Part shown: positions 1 to 10,000 of the stretch, one piece after another
Layout: the number at the start of each line of letters is the position of its first letter
Position numbering within the stretch: position 1 is the first letter of the stretch
Assembly (NCBI GenBank): GCA_950022295.1
Contig: OX465601.1
Coordinates: 179,431,501-179,495,500, forward strand
Direction of reading: 5' to 3'
DNA length: 64,000 bases
Origin: Bromus sterilis
Lineage: Eukaryota; Streptophyta; Magnoliopsida; Poales; Poaceae
Notes under the pieces: generated by a model
The model's database searches: none
What the model was told of the DNA's origin: nothing
Seen by the model: only the letters and a program-made list of their open reading frames with translations
Program-made: the position numbers and the translations under genes

Positions 1-132
1 CAACTCCCCTATCTTGTAGACAGGAGTCCCCGGCAACAGCGCCAGAAATTTGCTTGATGGCTTCTCGCCCCTCGTTGGTTACCCCAAGTGGAAGGTTTGA
101 GATGCAGTGAAGCAGATAGTTTCCCTCGGTGA
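1..132 (-). mobile_element. Athila-like LTR end and primer-binding site (truncated)
   Basis: Read on the minus strand, 132 to 55 matches the last part of the Athila-like LTR seen again near 34960-35037 and 41720-41793 (shared stretch around ACTTGGGGTAACCAACGAG). It ends in TCA and is followed at 44-27 by TGGCGCTGTTGCCGGGGA, the type of primer-binding site that Athila/Tat elements pair with tRNA-Asp. The internal region runs off the left edge. The LTR is cut abruptly at 132 where element 1 begins, and its missing part is not found at 14521 on the other side of element 1. Confidence 0.75.
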
Positions 133-484
133 TGTCACAACCCCAAGCTAGGTATGTGCTAGGAATAGCAAGTCCCTTTGCATCATGTGAAAAATTCAAA
201 AAGAAATTCAAAAATGGGGAAACGAAAAGCCCTGAGAAATTATTTCAAATGGCCAGATAAAAATCTTTTTCCAAAAATCATTTGAGTATTTGGAAAATTC
301 CTATAAATGATGCTGATCATTTTAAAAATGGTTTGGGAGCAATCCCATGCTCATGGAATTTTCTAATTTTCAAACAATGCCTTGGAAAATGAAATAAACC
401 CCTATTTGATTTAAAATTCAAATGTTTTGAATTTTAAAGAGTGCCAAATTTTATAAGTGGCTAGCTCTAGCTTTTATGAGGCCA

Positions 485-511
485 TATAAAAAATTATAGC
501 ATTTATAAAAA
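485..511 (+). promoter_or_regulatory. Possible TATA box region of the element 1 LTR
   Basis: TATAAAAAA at 485-493 and TTATAAAAAA near 503 lie about 100 bp ahead of the GC-rich island. The 3' LTR has CATATAAAAAATTT at the matching place (about 10941-10954), and element 2 LTRs have a TTTTATAAAA stretch at the corresponding spot. A transcript starting just downstream would place the GC-rich island in the first exon. No start site can be proven from sequence alone. Confidence 0.3.
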
Positions 512-1100
512 ATACCTAGCTATTTTATTGGCTATGTCAACCTATTTACAGAAGAAATAAAAAGAAAAAGGAAAAACAAAGAAGGGTAGGACCTTACCTT
601 GCGCCTCAGGCGAGGCCCACTCACCTGTGCCACGGCCCAGCCCACCGGGGGCGCCTTATCTTCTTCCTCCCCGCCGAGCCAAGCTGCTCGGTGGAGGGCA
701 GAGCAAGACCACGGCGACAAGGCGACGCCCAGCCTCTTCTAGGCCTCCCCCTCTCTCCCTTGCGCCACGCAGCAGCTGCAGAAGCCCCCCCCCCCCCCCC
801 GCACCCCTTCCCTTTCCTCACGTCTCACCTCCTCGCCTGCTCTCACCGGATTTCTCGACGACAGAAGATCGCCGGAGAGCGCCGATGCGCGCAGCCGTGG
901 CTATCGGCCAGCTAGAGCTGCACCGTCCTGTCCAGGAGATGAGCCGCACCCTCCTGCGTCGTTTCCCCCTTTCAATTGAGCTCGAGAGCCTCTGAAGCCG
1001 ACGCCATCGTCATCGACTTGCTCCGGCCGCCGAGAAGATCCACGAGCAATTGCGCCGCCGTCGTTCTTTCCCCGGCCCTACCGTCTACACTGACGTGTTC

Positions 1101-1109
1101 AGGGTAAGT
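1101..1109 (+). other. Candidate 5' splice donor inside the LTR
   Basis: AGG|GTAAGT at 1101-1109 is a near-consensus plant donor at the end of the first part of the GC-rich island. The 3' LTR has CAGG|GTGAGC with the intron starting at 11541. Both LTRs of element 2 have CCGGG|GTGAGCC on the minus strand (intron starts 33230 and 24532). Position and strength are kept although surrounding sequence has diverged. Candidate acceptors are at 5003 and 6111 in this element. Confidence 0.4.
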
Positions 1110-3899
1110 CACTTGTTCTTCCCCACCCATCCATGGCTCCTCCTTCTCCCTCGTTTGCACCTCGCCATGGGAGCAGAGCTCTTTCGCCGCCGTAGGTGTC
1201 CAAACGCGTGCTCCCGTGCGCCTCCGTCTCCCCCAGCATGTCCATGACGCTCCTGGAGGCCCCAGAAACCGAACGCGCACACGTATGCCTCGTCCCGTGG
1301 CCGTTTTGCAAGCGCAGCTCCAAGCCGTAGCTCAGGTCGCCGCCAAGGTCGAAGCTGTCGTCGTCTGTAACCTCCCCGACGACGCACGAGTAGCCCCTTC
1401 GACGCGGCTCACCACGGGCTACAGTTTGGTAGCCTTGGCGCTGCAATTGGCCGCCGGAATCGCCGTCCCGTACGAGCGCCTCCGCACTGGACTCCACCGT
1501 CGGCTAACCGCCGGCAGCCCGATTAGGTTAGGGGGCTACTCCCCCTGTTAGTCGACCCTTGGGTCACTGACTGGTGGGCCCTGCCCCCCCCCCAATGACC
1601 TTTTTAGTTTAATTTAAAAGGGGTTAACCCCCTAGCCACTGACAGCCTGACCCCAACTGTCAGCCCCCCCCCACACGCCAGCATGACGTCAGCCTGGCGC
1701 AATAAGTCGATTAAATTGATTAAATCAATTACAGAAAAATCCAGAAAATAGCCAAATCTTTAGAAAATCATAACTAATTCATTTTAACTCCACATTGGGA
1801 AAATAATATGTCTAAAATTATCAGAAAAATACAAGGATTATGAATACGCATTTTTTTTTCATGTTTGACCATTTTAAAATGGGTGAACAGTAGCAAACAT
1901 GCATATGGATCCTTTTCAAATTCAAATTTGGAGTGATTTTGCAATTGACTTTGCAACACACTTAATTCGAATGGTTTCATCCACACATCAGAAGCTTTAT
2001 CTCAAATATACCACATCACTTCATGATCAAACTTTTCAAGTGAAATTTCATGCATTCAAATGCATTTGAAATTCATCGATAAATCAAATGGAGTTTGAAT
2101 TTGCATTTCAAATGCAATATACTTCTTTTAAATGAAATGCTCAACACATTAGTACCATGAACATCACCATTACAATCTTATTCATGTGATTGTGCATTGT
2201 ACATTATGTTGATCCTATGATTGTCATGTTGCTGATAGAAGTGGAGCCGGAACCTGAGATCACCCCTTCGTTGAAGACCCCGTGACTGAACCTCGTCAGC
2301 AAGGCAAGCAAACCCCCATTGATCATGTCGATAAAATCCCACTTCCCTCTCATGTCTCGCTTATGCATTGTTTAGGATGATCACCATGATAACGTTTCTA
2401 CCGCATAGTTGAACCCATATCCTTTGCATGACCTATCATCTTGTCACAGTAGTAAGCAAACCACAATCCTAGCAGATGTAGGAGTTGGTTGATATCATGT
2501 GGCCCCTGCAACTGTTACTGCTTATTGCATGCTTAGTGGTACAACGAGGTTGCTTTTGATGTGAGTCGGGATGATGGTAAACATGGTGTTGATGAAAGTG
2601 AAATGTGTTGGTGAATCTATCCTAATACAAGGTGAACGATGAGAGGCTGTGTAGGAGTACACAGTGGGTTGTCTCGTTGAACACCGCCTTAAGTCCGAGT
2701 TCTTGTGTGGTGATCCAAGAAGAAGAGTACAACCACACATTGGGCTCACTGACCCCTCTCATCCTATTACCTCACCCCGTTCGAACCCCAAGAGTCGCAG
2801 TAGTTCAGAGTTCTGGTAGGGCTGTGGCACGGTCTGCGAAGTGGATGAACGGTTTTTCAAGACCGGCTTGGGACCCTGCACACATCGTTTGAGGCTATAC
2901 TGGAACCTCGGCCGGACTTCCATACGGATCCCCCTCAGATAGGCGACTCTCTGGACTAGAACGGAGCTGTGGGCGAAGTGTTGTGGTGGCATCCTCGCTG
3001 TCACCTCTTGAACGGTGACATGCAAAAGTCGGTAAATGATGACACGTGTGTGTAGCGGTACACCCCTGCAGGGTTAACAAAACTATTCGAATAGCCGCAT
3101 CCGCGGTTAAGGACTTCTTGCAAAGCTTAGCTTGATTATTAGACAACTTGAACTGGATACTTCTAAAACACACCAAGATAAGCGTGATTGCTATGGTGTG
3201 CTTCTCGTGGGGAAGTCGAGGAAGTAATCATAGTGGTTTAATTGGTTGAAGAGATGTAGTGGACTCGTGTACGCTTCTTACCTCAAGTCTGGTACTCATA
3301 GTTCAGGACTAGCCAAGTCAAAGCTGGCACTTCTGCAAGTGAAACCCCACCTCCCTTTACCTTGATACATGTGCATGAGTAGTATAGCTCCTACGTAAGT
3401 CTTGTTGAGTACGACTTTGTACTCACGTTTGCTTATTCTATGTTTTAGACGAACCCACCGACCCCGATGGTGGCTTCTATCTGAAGCTCGAAGAATGAAG
3501 ACTCAGACCAAGACCAAGCTAGTGTAGTCCCAGTCAGACGACTGGTTCCCTCGTGGAGGGCTTGTTTTTAGATAAGGCTTCTCTAAGACATTTGTTAAAC
3601 TTGTCTGTACTCAGACCTACTTTGCTTCCGCATGCTTGTTGTAATGTTGGATCACATGCTTGTGATCTCTGCGTGCACTCTGTAAGAGTTATTAATAAAT
3701 ATATATACTTTGTAGAGAATTGCAATGATACCTGTTGTTCATACAAGGCATGTGTGATGCGTGTATGTTTATAACATGCATGTCTTTGTATGGGTTTTCG
3801 AGACCTTAGTTGTGATCTGGCTGGCGGTATTTTATACACCAAGTGGCCCTTAGATGTGCGCAGCTTGGGGCATCGCGATGCGATTGCTCGAGACTCCGT

Positions 3900-4584
3900 C
3901 TCGTGCACACTTTGATGTATGATTGAGCCCGTCCTAGACCCCGACTAAGTGATCGGGCTGGAGTAAGTCTATGTAAGGGTTATAATACAATCGATAGTAT
4001 GGTTGAGGCGACTTGTCTATGAGTATGGGAATTCACCACCCATATCAGTTAGACTTGTGTGCGGACAATGAGGACCCATCTCAGAGGATCATCCGGCCTG
4101 AATGGGATGCCCCTCGTGTTTGATGCTTTCCGAGAACGTTCTGTGCTTGTCCTTGTCTGTTTAGACAAGTGGGTACGGTTCTCGGCTCTCCATATGATTC
4201 TGTTGTAGCGAAGCTTATATACGCTAATTCTGGGTCCCGACACTCGTGCACACTTTGTGGTATGATCGAGCCCGCCCTAGACCCCGACTAAGTGATCAGG
4301 CTGGAGTAAGTCTATGTAAGAGTTATGAGATAGTCGTTAGTATGGTTGAGGCGACTTGTCTTTGAATATGGGAGTTCACCACCCATATCATTAGACTTGT
4401 GTGCAGACGATGAGGACCCATCTCAGTTGATCATCCGGCCTGGATGGGATGCCCCTCACGTACGATGCTTTCCGAGAATGTTCTGTGCTTGGCCTTGTCT
4501 GCTTAGACAAGTGGGTACGGTTCTCAGCTCTCCATATGACTATGTCTTAACTGGACTTGCATACGCTAACCCCGGGTCCCGACA
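3900..4584 (+). repeat. Tandem duplication of the LTR 3' end (2 x about 342 bp)
   Basis: Copy one is 3900-4242 and copy two is 4243-4584. Both begin CTCGTGCACACTTTG and end GGTCCCGACA, the natural LTR terminus. The copies differ by scattered substitutions, so the duplication is not brand new. The 3' LTR has a single copy (about 14178-14520). Copy two is closer to the 3' LTR than copy one is (for example CATACGCTAACCC in both). Confidence 0.85.
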
Positions 4585-4588
4585 GACT

Positions 4589-4600
4589 TGGTATCAGAGC
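4589..4600 (+). other. Primer-binding site, tRNA-iMet type
   Basis: TGGTATCAGAGC, the standard plant initiator-tRNA-Met primer-binding site, lies four bases after the 5' LTR end. This fixes the LTR boundary and the plus orientation of the element. Confidence 0.95.
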
Positions 4601-4880
4601 AGGACTGACTGTAGGACTAGTAGCCTTGGCCGAAGTTGAGTCTAGCTTGCTATAGTTATATAGTTACTCTGGGTATATAAGGGAACAACGTAAGGCTTCT
4701 TTTTTCTCCTTACCCCCTTCGTTCTGAGTTCTGAGTCACCCTCATCTTATTCTACGGGAAGATAGGATTAGGCTCTCCTCTGTCTGATTAGAACATCTCG
4801 TTGTTTGCTTCCTTGTAGCCGTAGGAAAGTTGTGATCGGTTTGTTAGAGTGGTTATGCTTCCTGATTTATTACATCGTAT

Positions 4881-5003
4881 GTAAGTGATGTTTCCATGTT
4901 GTAAGAAATTGTCTTTTCCTTGCAATTACAGCCGTAATGTTGTCCGAGTCATTCCAGGTTTATCTCATAATCTGATGCATTTGCAAACTCCTTTCTGTTT
5001 CAG
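4881..5003 (+). other. Candidate leader intron ending at the accessory ORF start
   Basis: A donor-like GTAAGT is at 4881 and a pyrimidine-rich acceptor (CTCCTTTCTGTTTCAG) ends at 5003, with the ATG of the accessory ORF immediately after. The surrounding leader (about 4601-4830) matches the element 2 leader (30380 down to about 30160), and then the two elements diverge. Splicing is inferred from motifs only; the LTR donor at 1104 is an alternative partner for this acceptor. Confidence 0.35.
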
Positions 5004-5783
5004 ATGGCAGATCTTCCCCCTCGGCAGATTGTTCGTTTGACCAGGTGCCTCGGTGTGCGTGGCCATCCCGCCACGTTGACCGAGATGATGTCCTATGTGG
5101 GGTATCGATGGTACCCTGAGTACACCGTCGAAGAGCAGTTTCACGACTTCAACCAGACGCAGTTCCACTGCATTGTTCGGATCTACCCGCACCACGTTAG
5201 AGTCACTCAGCCTATCCACTTTGGACATGGCATTGGCGTTACCGAGAACATGGCTGTGCAGGATGCTGCATACTCATGTATTACACTGCTGAGAGAGGAG
5301 AACACTATGCTGAGAGAGACCTCTTTCCGCTATATCCCTGCTACACTTCCAGGAGAAGAGGGATATTACACCGGACTCTACTCAGATCACTCTGCAGAGG
5401 ATCCAGCACTCCAGGTGACTGCTAGGTTTGCTAGTGACAGAGATCGTGATGCACGCGCTCTCCGTTTCGAGCTCCACGTCACCCGTGTTCGTCTGTATCG
5501 AGCACTGACACTCCTGGCACCCTTTGTGAGCATTGGATCAGTTGATCATGATGCTATCTATCCAGTGAGGACTCAGATGCCTTCTCGAGTTGCTTGGCCC
5601 GACATTGGAGGCATTTTTCCACCCCGTGGTCCTTTGCTTCCACCCTACGCTGGACCTAGGCCCCATCCTTGCCCAAATGGATATCAGGGTCCACAGGCCT
5701 CCGTGTTTTCCGATGGTCACCTCCAGCTACCGGGATACGCGGGTAACTTTTACGAGGACTACTATGGAGATGGAGATGAGTGA
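5004..5783 (+). CDS. Accessory ORF upstream of gag, possible dsRBD-like protein
   Basis: This is an intact 259-codon ORF between primer-binding site and gag, on the coding strand of element 1. I do not recognise the family with certainty. Residues about 24-100 have the layout of a double-stranded-RNA-binding domain: a helix-like LTEMMSYVGY, then YPEYTVEE, a strand-like FHCIVRIYP, then GHGIGVTENMAVQDAAYSCI and LLREE. The last part resembles the G-x-G-x-S-K-K-x-A-K-x-x-AA signature, but the RNA-contacting lysines are absent. The C-terminal third is rich in Pro, Gly and Tyr and ends acidic. The start was chosen because the ATG follows TTTCAG directly. There is no signal peptide or membrane segment. 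The related element 2 lacks this ORF. It may be a captured host gene or a lineage-specific retrotransposon protein; function is unknown. Confidence 0.6.
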   Translation: MADLPPRQIVRLTRCLGVRGHPATLTEMMSYVGYRWYPEYTVEEQFHDFNQTQFHCIVRIYPHHVRVTQPIHFGHGIGVTENMAVQDAAYSCITLLREENTMLRETSFRYIPATLPGEEGYYTGLYSDHSAEDPALQVTARFASDRDRDARALRFELHVTRVRLYRALTLLAPFVSIGSVDHDAIYPVRTQMPSRVAWPDIGGIFPPRGPLLPPYAGPRPHPCPNGYQGPQASVFSDGHLQLPGYAGNFYEDYYGDGDE

Positions 5784-6112
5784 GACCGCCTGTGGTCTTA
5801 CTTAGTGAGGATGTAGTAGTATCTTAGTATATTGTAAGCAAGGTGTCTAAGATCCAGAGGCTTAGATAAATAATGTATAGGAAGTCAGAGTGCCTCTGAA
5901 GGATGTATCATCTTCATCACGTTTGTATTAGCTTGGTGCTTGTACTAAAACGATGTATGGTTTGTATGACAGCTTGTGAATATATGGCTTGTATGCTTTA
6001 TCACCATGTTGTCAAGATGATTACTTCATTTGCTCTGTAATCCTTCCAGTACTTCAATACCTTGATTAGACTCTTCAAATCAACTCTGTTTGACTTTGGT
6101 TTTCCCTTCAGG
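5784..6112 (+). other. Spacer between accessory ORF and gag with acceptor-like end
   Basis: No coding potential is seen. It is AT-rich, with a donor-like TTGTAAGC near 5833 and a pyrimidine-rich stretch ending TTTTCCCTTCAG at 6111, one base before the gag ATG. Element 2 has the same arrangement (ATCACACAG then G then ATG at 29926, minus strand). This suggests that gag may be translated from a spliced RNA that skips the accessory ORF. Confidence 0.35.
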
Positions 6113-7057
6113 ATGTCTCAAGGAACCCGTGGCCAGATTGGTCGTAACCAGGGTCGTGGGAATGATCAGGAGGAAGCCAACCTTCCACCCCCACCCACGA
6201 TGGCAGAGGTTCTGATGGAGGTCAAGAGGAACCGCCGAGACTCTCACCACCTGCTGGAAGTCATTGCACACAACACCACTCAGCAGCGCAATGAGTTGGT
6301 GTCCCTGAACGACTTCATCCGACTTCATCCCCCGGTTTTCAGTTACTCCACCGAGCCCCTTGACGCCGATGACTGGCTTCGCAGCATCGAGAGGAAGCTC
6401 CAAGCAGGCCATGTTGCAAATGGCGACAAGGTCAGCTATGCCACCTATCACCTCGAAGGTGCAGCTAGCTCTCGGTGGGAGAACTTTCTAAACATGCGTC
6501 CCGTTGGACCGCCTACATCTTGGGAGGAATTCTGCACGTCCTTCCGCGAGCACCACATTCCCAAGGGCCTTATGGACCGCAAGCGTGAGGAGTTCTGCAA
6601 CCTCACTCAAGGCAGAAGGACTGTTGACGAGTTTAGTCGTGAGTTCAACCGACTTGCTCGTTATGCTACAGAAGAAGTCTCCACCGACGCAAAGAAGCAA
6701 GAGAGGTTCCGTCGCGGACTCAACTCTGGACTTCGTCGTGAGCTCAACCTTCATGACTTTGCCACATTCCAGGTCCTTGTCAACAAGGCCATCAAGGCAG
6801 AGGACATGAACACCCCCAACGATTTCCGCAAACACCCTAGAGACGACAGTTCATCCAGTTCTGGCTCCCAGAAGCGCAAGATCTGGATCCCAAACAGTAT
6901 GTTCCGCCAGAACAACCCACCGAGGCCATCCTATGTGGCGCCTCGTCCACCAACTCAGTTCCACCCAGCTCCACCAAACAACCCAGCTCCATGCACTATT
7001 TTTGGAGCCTGCTACAAGTGTGGTCAGGCAGGCCACTATTCTCGTGAGTGTCCCTAG
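6113..7057 (+). pseudogene. gag: gag of element 1, with a premature stop
   Basis: Encodes the capsid/nucleocapsid polyprotein that packages element RNA. The start is MSQGTRGQIG at 6113; upstream in-frame codons from 6062 look like leader, and element 2 gag also starts MSGGTR. The retrotransposon gag domain contains WLRSIERKLQ, WEEFCTSFREHHIP and FSREFNRLARYA. A CCHC zinc knuckle is complete at 7010-7051 (C-x2-C-x4-H-x4-C). A TAG at 7055-7057, three codons after the knuckle's last cysteine, separates gag from protease. The reading frame continues through the stop into 7178, as in element 2 where gag and pol are one frame, so the stop is a lesion rather than a natural gag terminus. Confidence 0.85.
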
Positions 7058-10000
7058 AACCAGATCCAGAACCAGAATGCTCCACCCCGTGCCGGAGGCA
7101 ACAACAACAATGGTCGTGGCAAGCCAACCCAGAAGGTCTACACCGCCAAACCCGCTCCTTCCGCCACTCGTGGAAGTGTGAACCAGATCGCCGCCGAAGA
7201 GACTGACGACACCACTGACGTCATTCTTGGTACGCTCCCAGTCAATTATGTTCCTACTTCCGTTCTTTTCGACCCAGGAGCATCTCATTCATTCATGTCG
7301 GAAAGTTATGCACTTCGTCATGAGTTATCTTTTGTTGAATTGTCCACTCCAATGATTATTCAAACTCCAGGGTCAAGACGGCAAACTAATAGAGTAAGCA
7401 ATGGTAATCAATTTGCAATTGAGGGTTTAGTATTCCTTGCTTCACTCATAGCCCTCAAGTCTTCAGATATTGATGTCATCCTTGGCATGGATTGGCTATC
7501 AAGACAGAATGCCTACCTGGATTGCAAAGGCAAGTCCGTGAAACTCACCCACCCTTCTGGCAAAACAGTCAACTATACCTCACCCAGAACAAGAACCCAA
7601 GTGCATTCCTTGAATGTACTTCCCCTTCCCGAACTTGAAGATATTCCGGTGGTTCGTGACTTCCCGGATGTCTTTCCTGAAGAGCTACCGGGCATGCCAC
7701 CGGACAGATGTGTAGAGTTTATAGTGGATCTTGCCCCAGGAACCGCACCAATTTCTAGACGCCCATACAAAATGGCCCCACGTGAGTTAGCTGAGCTTAA
7801 AACCCAATTGGAAGCTTTGCTAGAGAAAGGCTTCATCTGCCCTAGCTCATCGCCATGGGGTTGCCCCGTTCTGTTCGTAACGAAGAAAGATGGAACAGAA
7901 AGGATGTGCGTAGACTATCGCCCGATAAATTTAGCGACGATAAAGAAAAACACCCATTGCCCAGGATCAATGATCTTTATGATCAACTTGCAGGATCCTC
8001 TGTCTTCTCCAAGATGGATTTGAGATTAGGTTATCATCAAATCAAAATCCGAAACGAGGACATTCCGAAAATGGCTTTTACTACTCGTTATGGTCTTTAC
8101 GAGTACACCGTCATGTCCTTTGGTTTGACCAATGCCCCCGCCACTTTCTCACACATGATGAACTCGATCTCCGTGGAGTATTTGGACCAGTTCGTCGTGG
8201 TTTACCTCGATGACATTCTCATCTACTCGAAGAACGAAGAAGAACACGCCGAACACCTAAGGCTGGTATTGATGAAACTTAGAGAGCATCGCCTGTATGC
8301 TAAATTCTCAAAGTGCGAATTCTGGCTACCAGAAGTGACCTACTTAGGCCACGTGATTTCTGCAAAAGGAATTGCTTTGAATCCTGAGAGAGTTCAGGCC
8401 GTCCTTGACAGGACTCCACCTGAATCGGTTAAGCAAGTTAGGAGTTTTCTTGGCCTAGCCAGCTATTGCCGTCGCTTCGTTGAGAACTTTTCTAAAGTTG
8501 CAAAGCCTCTAACTGAACTCCTCAAGAAAGATAAGAAATTCCTATGGATTCCTAAGTGCGAGGAAAGCTTTCAAGAGCTAAAAAGAAGGTTGACTTCTGC
8601 ACCCGTACTTGCACCTCCAGACACCAAAAAGGATTTCGAGATCTATTGTGACGCATCACGGCAAGGGTTAGGATGCATACTTCTGCAAGATCGACATGTG
8701 GTAGCTTATGCTTCACGCCAGTTGCGGCCACATGAAGAGAACTATCCTACCCATGACCTTGAACTCGTTGCCGTAGTTCATGCCCTAACAACTTGGCGAC
8801 ATTACCTCCTTGGTAATCGTTGTGAGATTTATTCCGACCACCAAAGCCTCAAATATATTTTCACCCAGCCAGATCTTAATCTCAGGCAAAGACGCTGGAT
8901 TGAGTTGATAAAAGATTACGACGTAGGAATTTCTTACACCCCAGGCAAAGCCAATGTCATGGCTGATGCACTAAGTCGTAAGTCGTATTGTAACAACCTC
9001 ATGTTACAACAGTATCAACCACTTCTTCATGAATAATTTCGCAAGCTCAACCTTGAGATTATTCCTCATGGCTATCTTTCTACCTTGGTGGCGAAACCAA
9101 CTCTTGAGGATCAAATTATAGTTTCCCAAAGGCGTGCACGAGGTGTTCGCCGGATCAAGGAGAACATTGCTAGCGGAGTTGCTAAGTGTTTCTCCACAGA
9201 TAGCAAGGGAACGGTATTCTTTGAAAATCGTTTGGTAGTACCTAAGAATATGGAACTAAGGCAACTCATCCTCAAAGAAGCCCATGACACACCCCTCTCG
9301 ATTCATCCCGGTAGCACAAAAATGTACCGAGATCTACACCAGAGATTTTGGTGGACTAGGATGAAGAGAGACATTGCTCAATTTGTTGCCGAATGTGATG
9401 TTTGTCGTCGCATTAAGGCAGAACATCAAAGACCTGCTGGTACACTTCAACCTTTGTCTATTCCCGAGTGGAAATGGGACAAAGTCGGTATGGACTTCAT
9501 CACCGGCTTTTCAAGAACCCAGAAAGGAAACAATGCCATCTTCGTTGTCATAGATAGGCTTTCCAAAGTTGCACACTTCCTTCCGTTTCGCGAGTCTATA
9601 ACTGCTAGCCAGTTAGCGGACTTTTACATCTCTAGAATTGTATCCCTTCATGGTGTTCCTTTGGAAATCAATTCTAATCGCGGTAGCCTTTTCACCTCTA
9701 GATTTTGGGGAAGCTTTCAGAAGGCTATGGGAACTCATCTCTCCTTTAGTACAGCTTTCCATCCTTAGTCTAGCGGTCAAGTCGAAAGGGTTAACCAAAT
9801 TCTCGAAGACATGCTCAGAGCTTGTGTTATCTCATTCGGAAAGAATTGGGAGAAGTCTCTTCCATTTGCCGAATTTGCTTATAACAATAGTTTTCAATCT
9901 AGTCTGAACATGGCTCCTTTTGAACTCCTATATGGACGACGATGTCGAACACCACTAAACTGGTCAGAAACCGGTGAAAGACAATTCTTTGGACCGGATA

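Larger units (their letters stand above)
133..4584 (+). repeat. 5' LTR of element 1
   Basis: Starts TGTCACAACC and ends GGTCCCGACA just before the primer-binding site. It has AT-rich ends, a GC-rich island (about 600-1560), and a region near 3083 with the CTATTCGAATAG palindrome that recurs in other LTRs of the window. It is about 500 bp longer than the 3' LTR, mainly because its terminal 342-343 bp are tandemly duplicated (3900-4584). By eye its first 350 bases resemble the LTRs of element 2 (for example 34165-33800 read on the minus strand) better than they resemble its own 3' LTR. ORFs in the GC-rich island are low-complexity and not considered coding. Confidence 0.85.

Noticed and set aside
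4589..4600. tRNA-like match at primer-binding sites (also 30381, 35048, 35116)
   Set aside because: Only 12-18 bases complementary to a tRNA 3' end beside LTRs; no tRNA gene structure.
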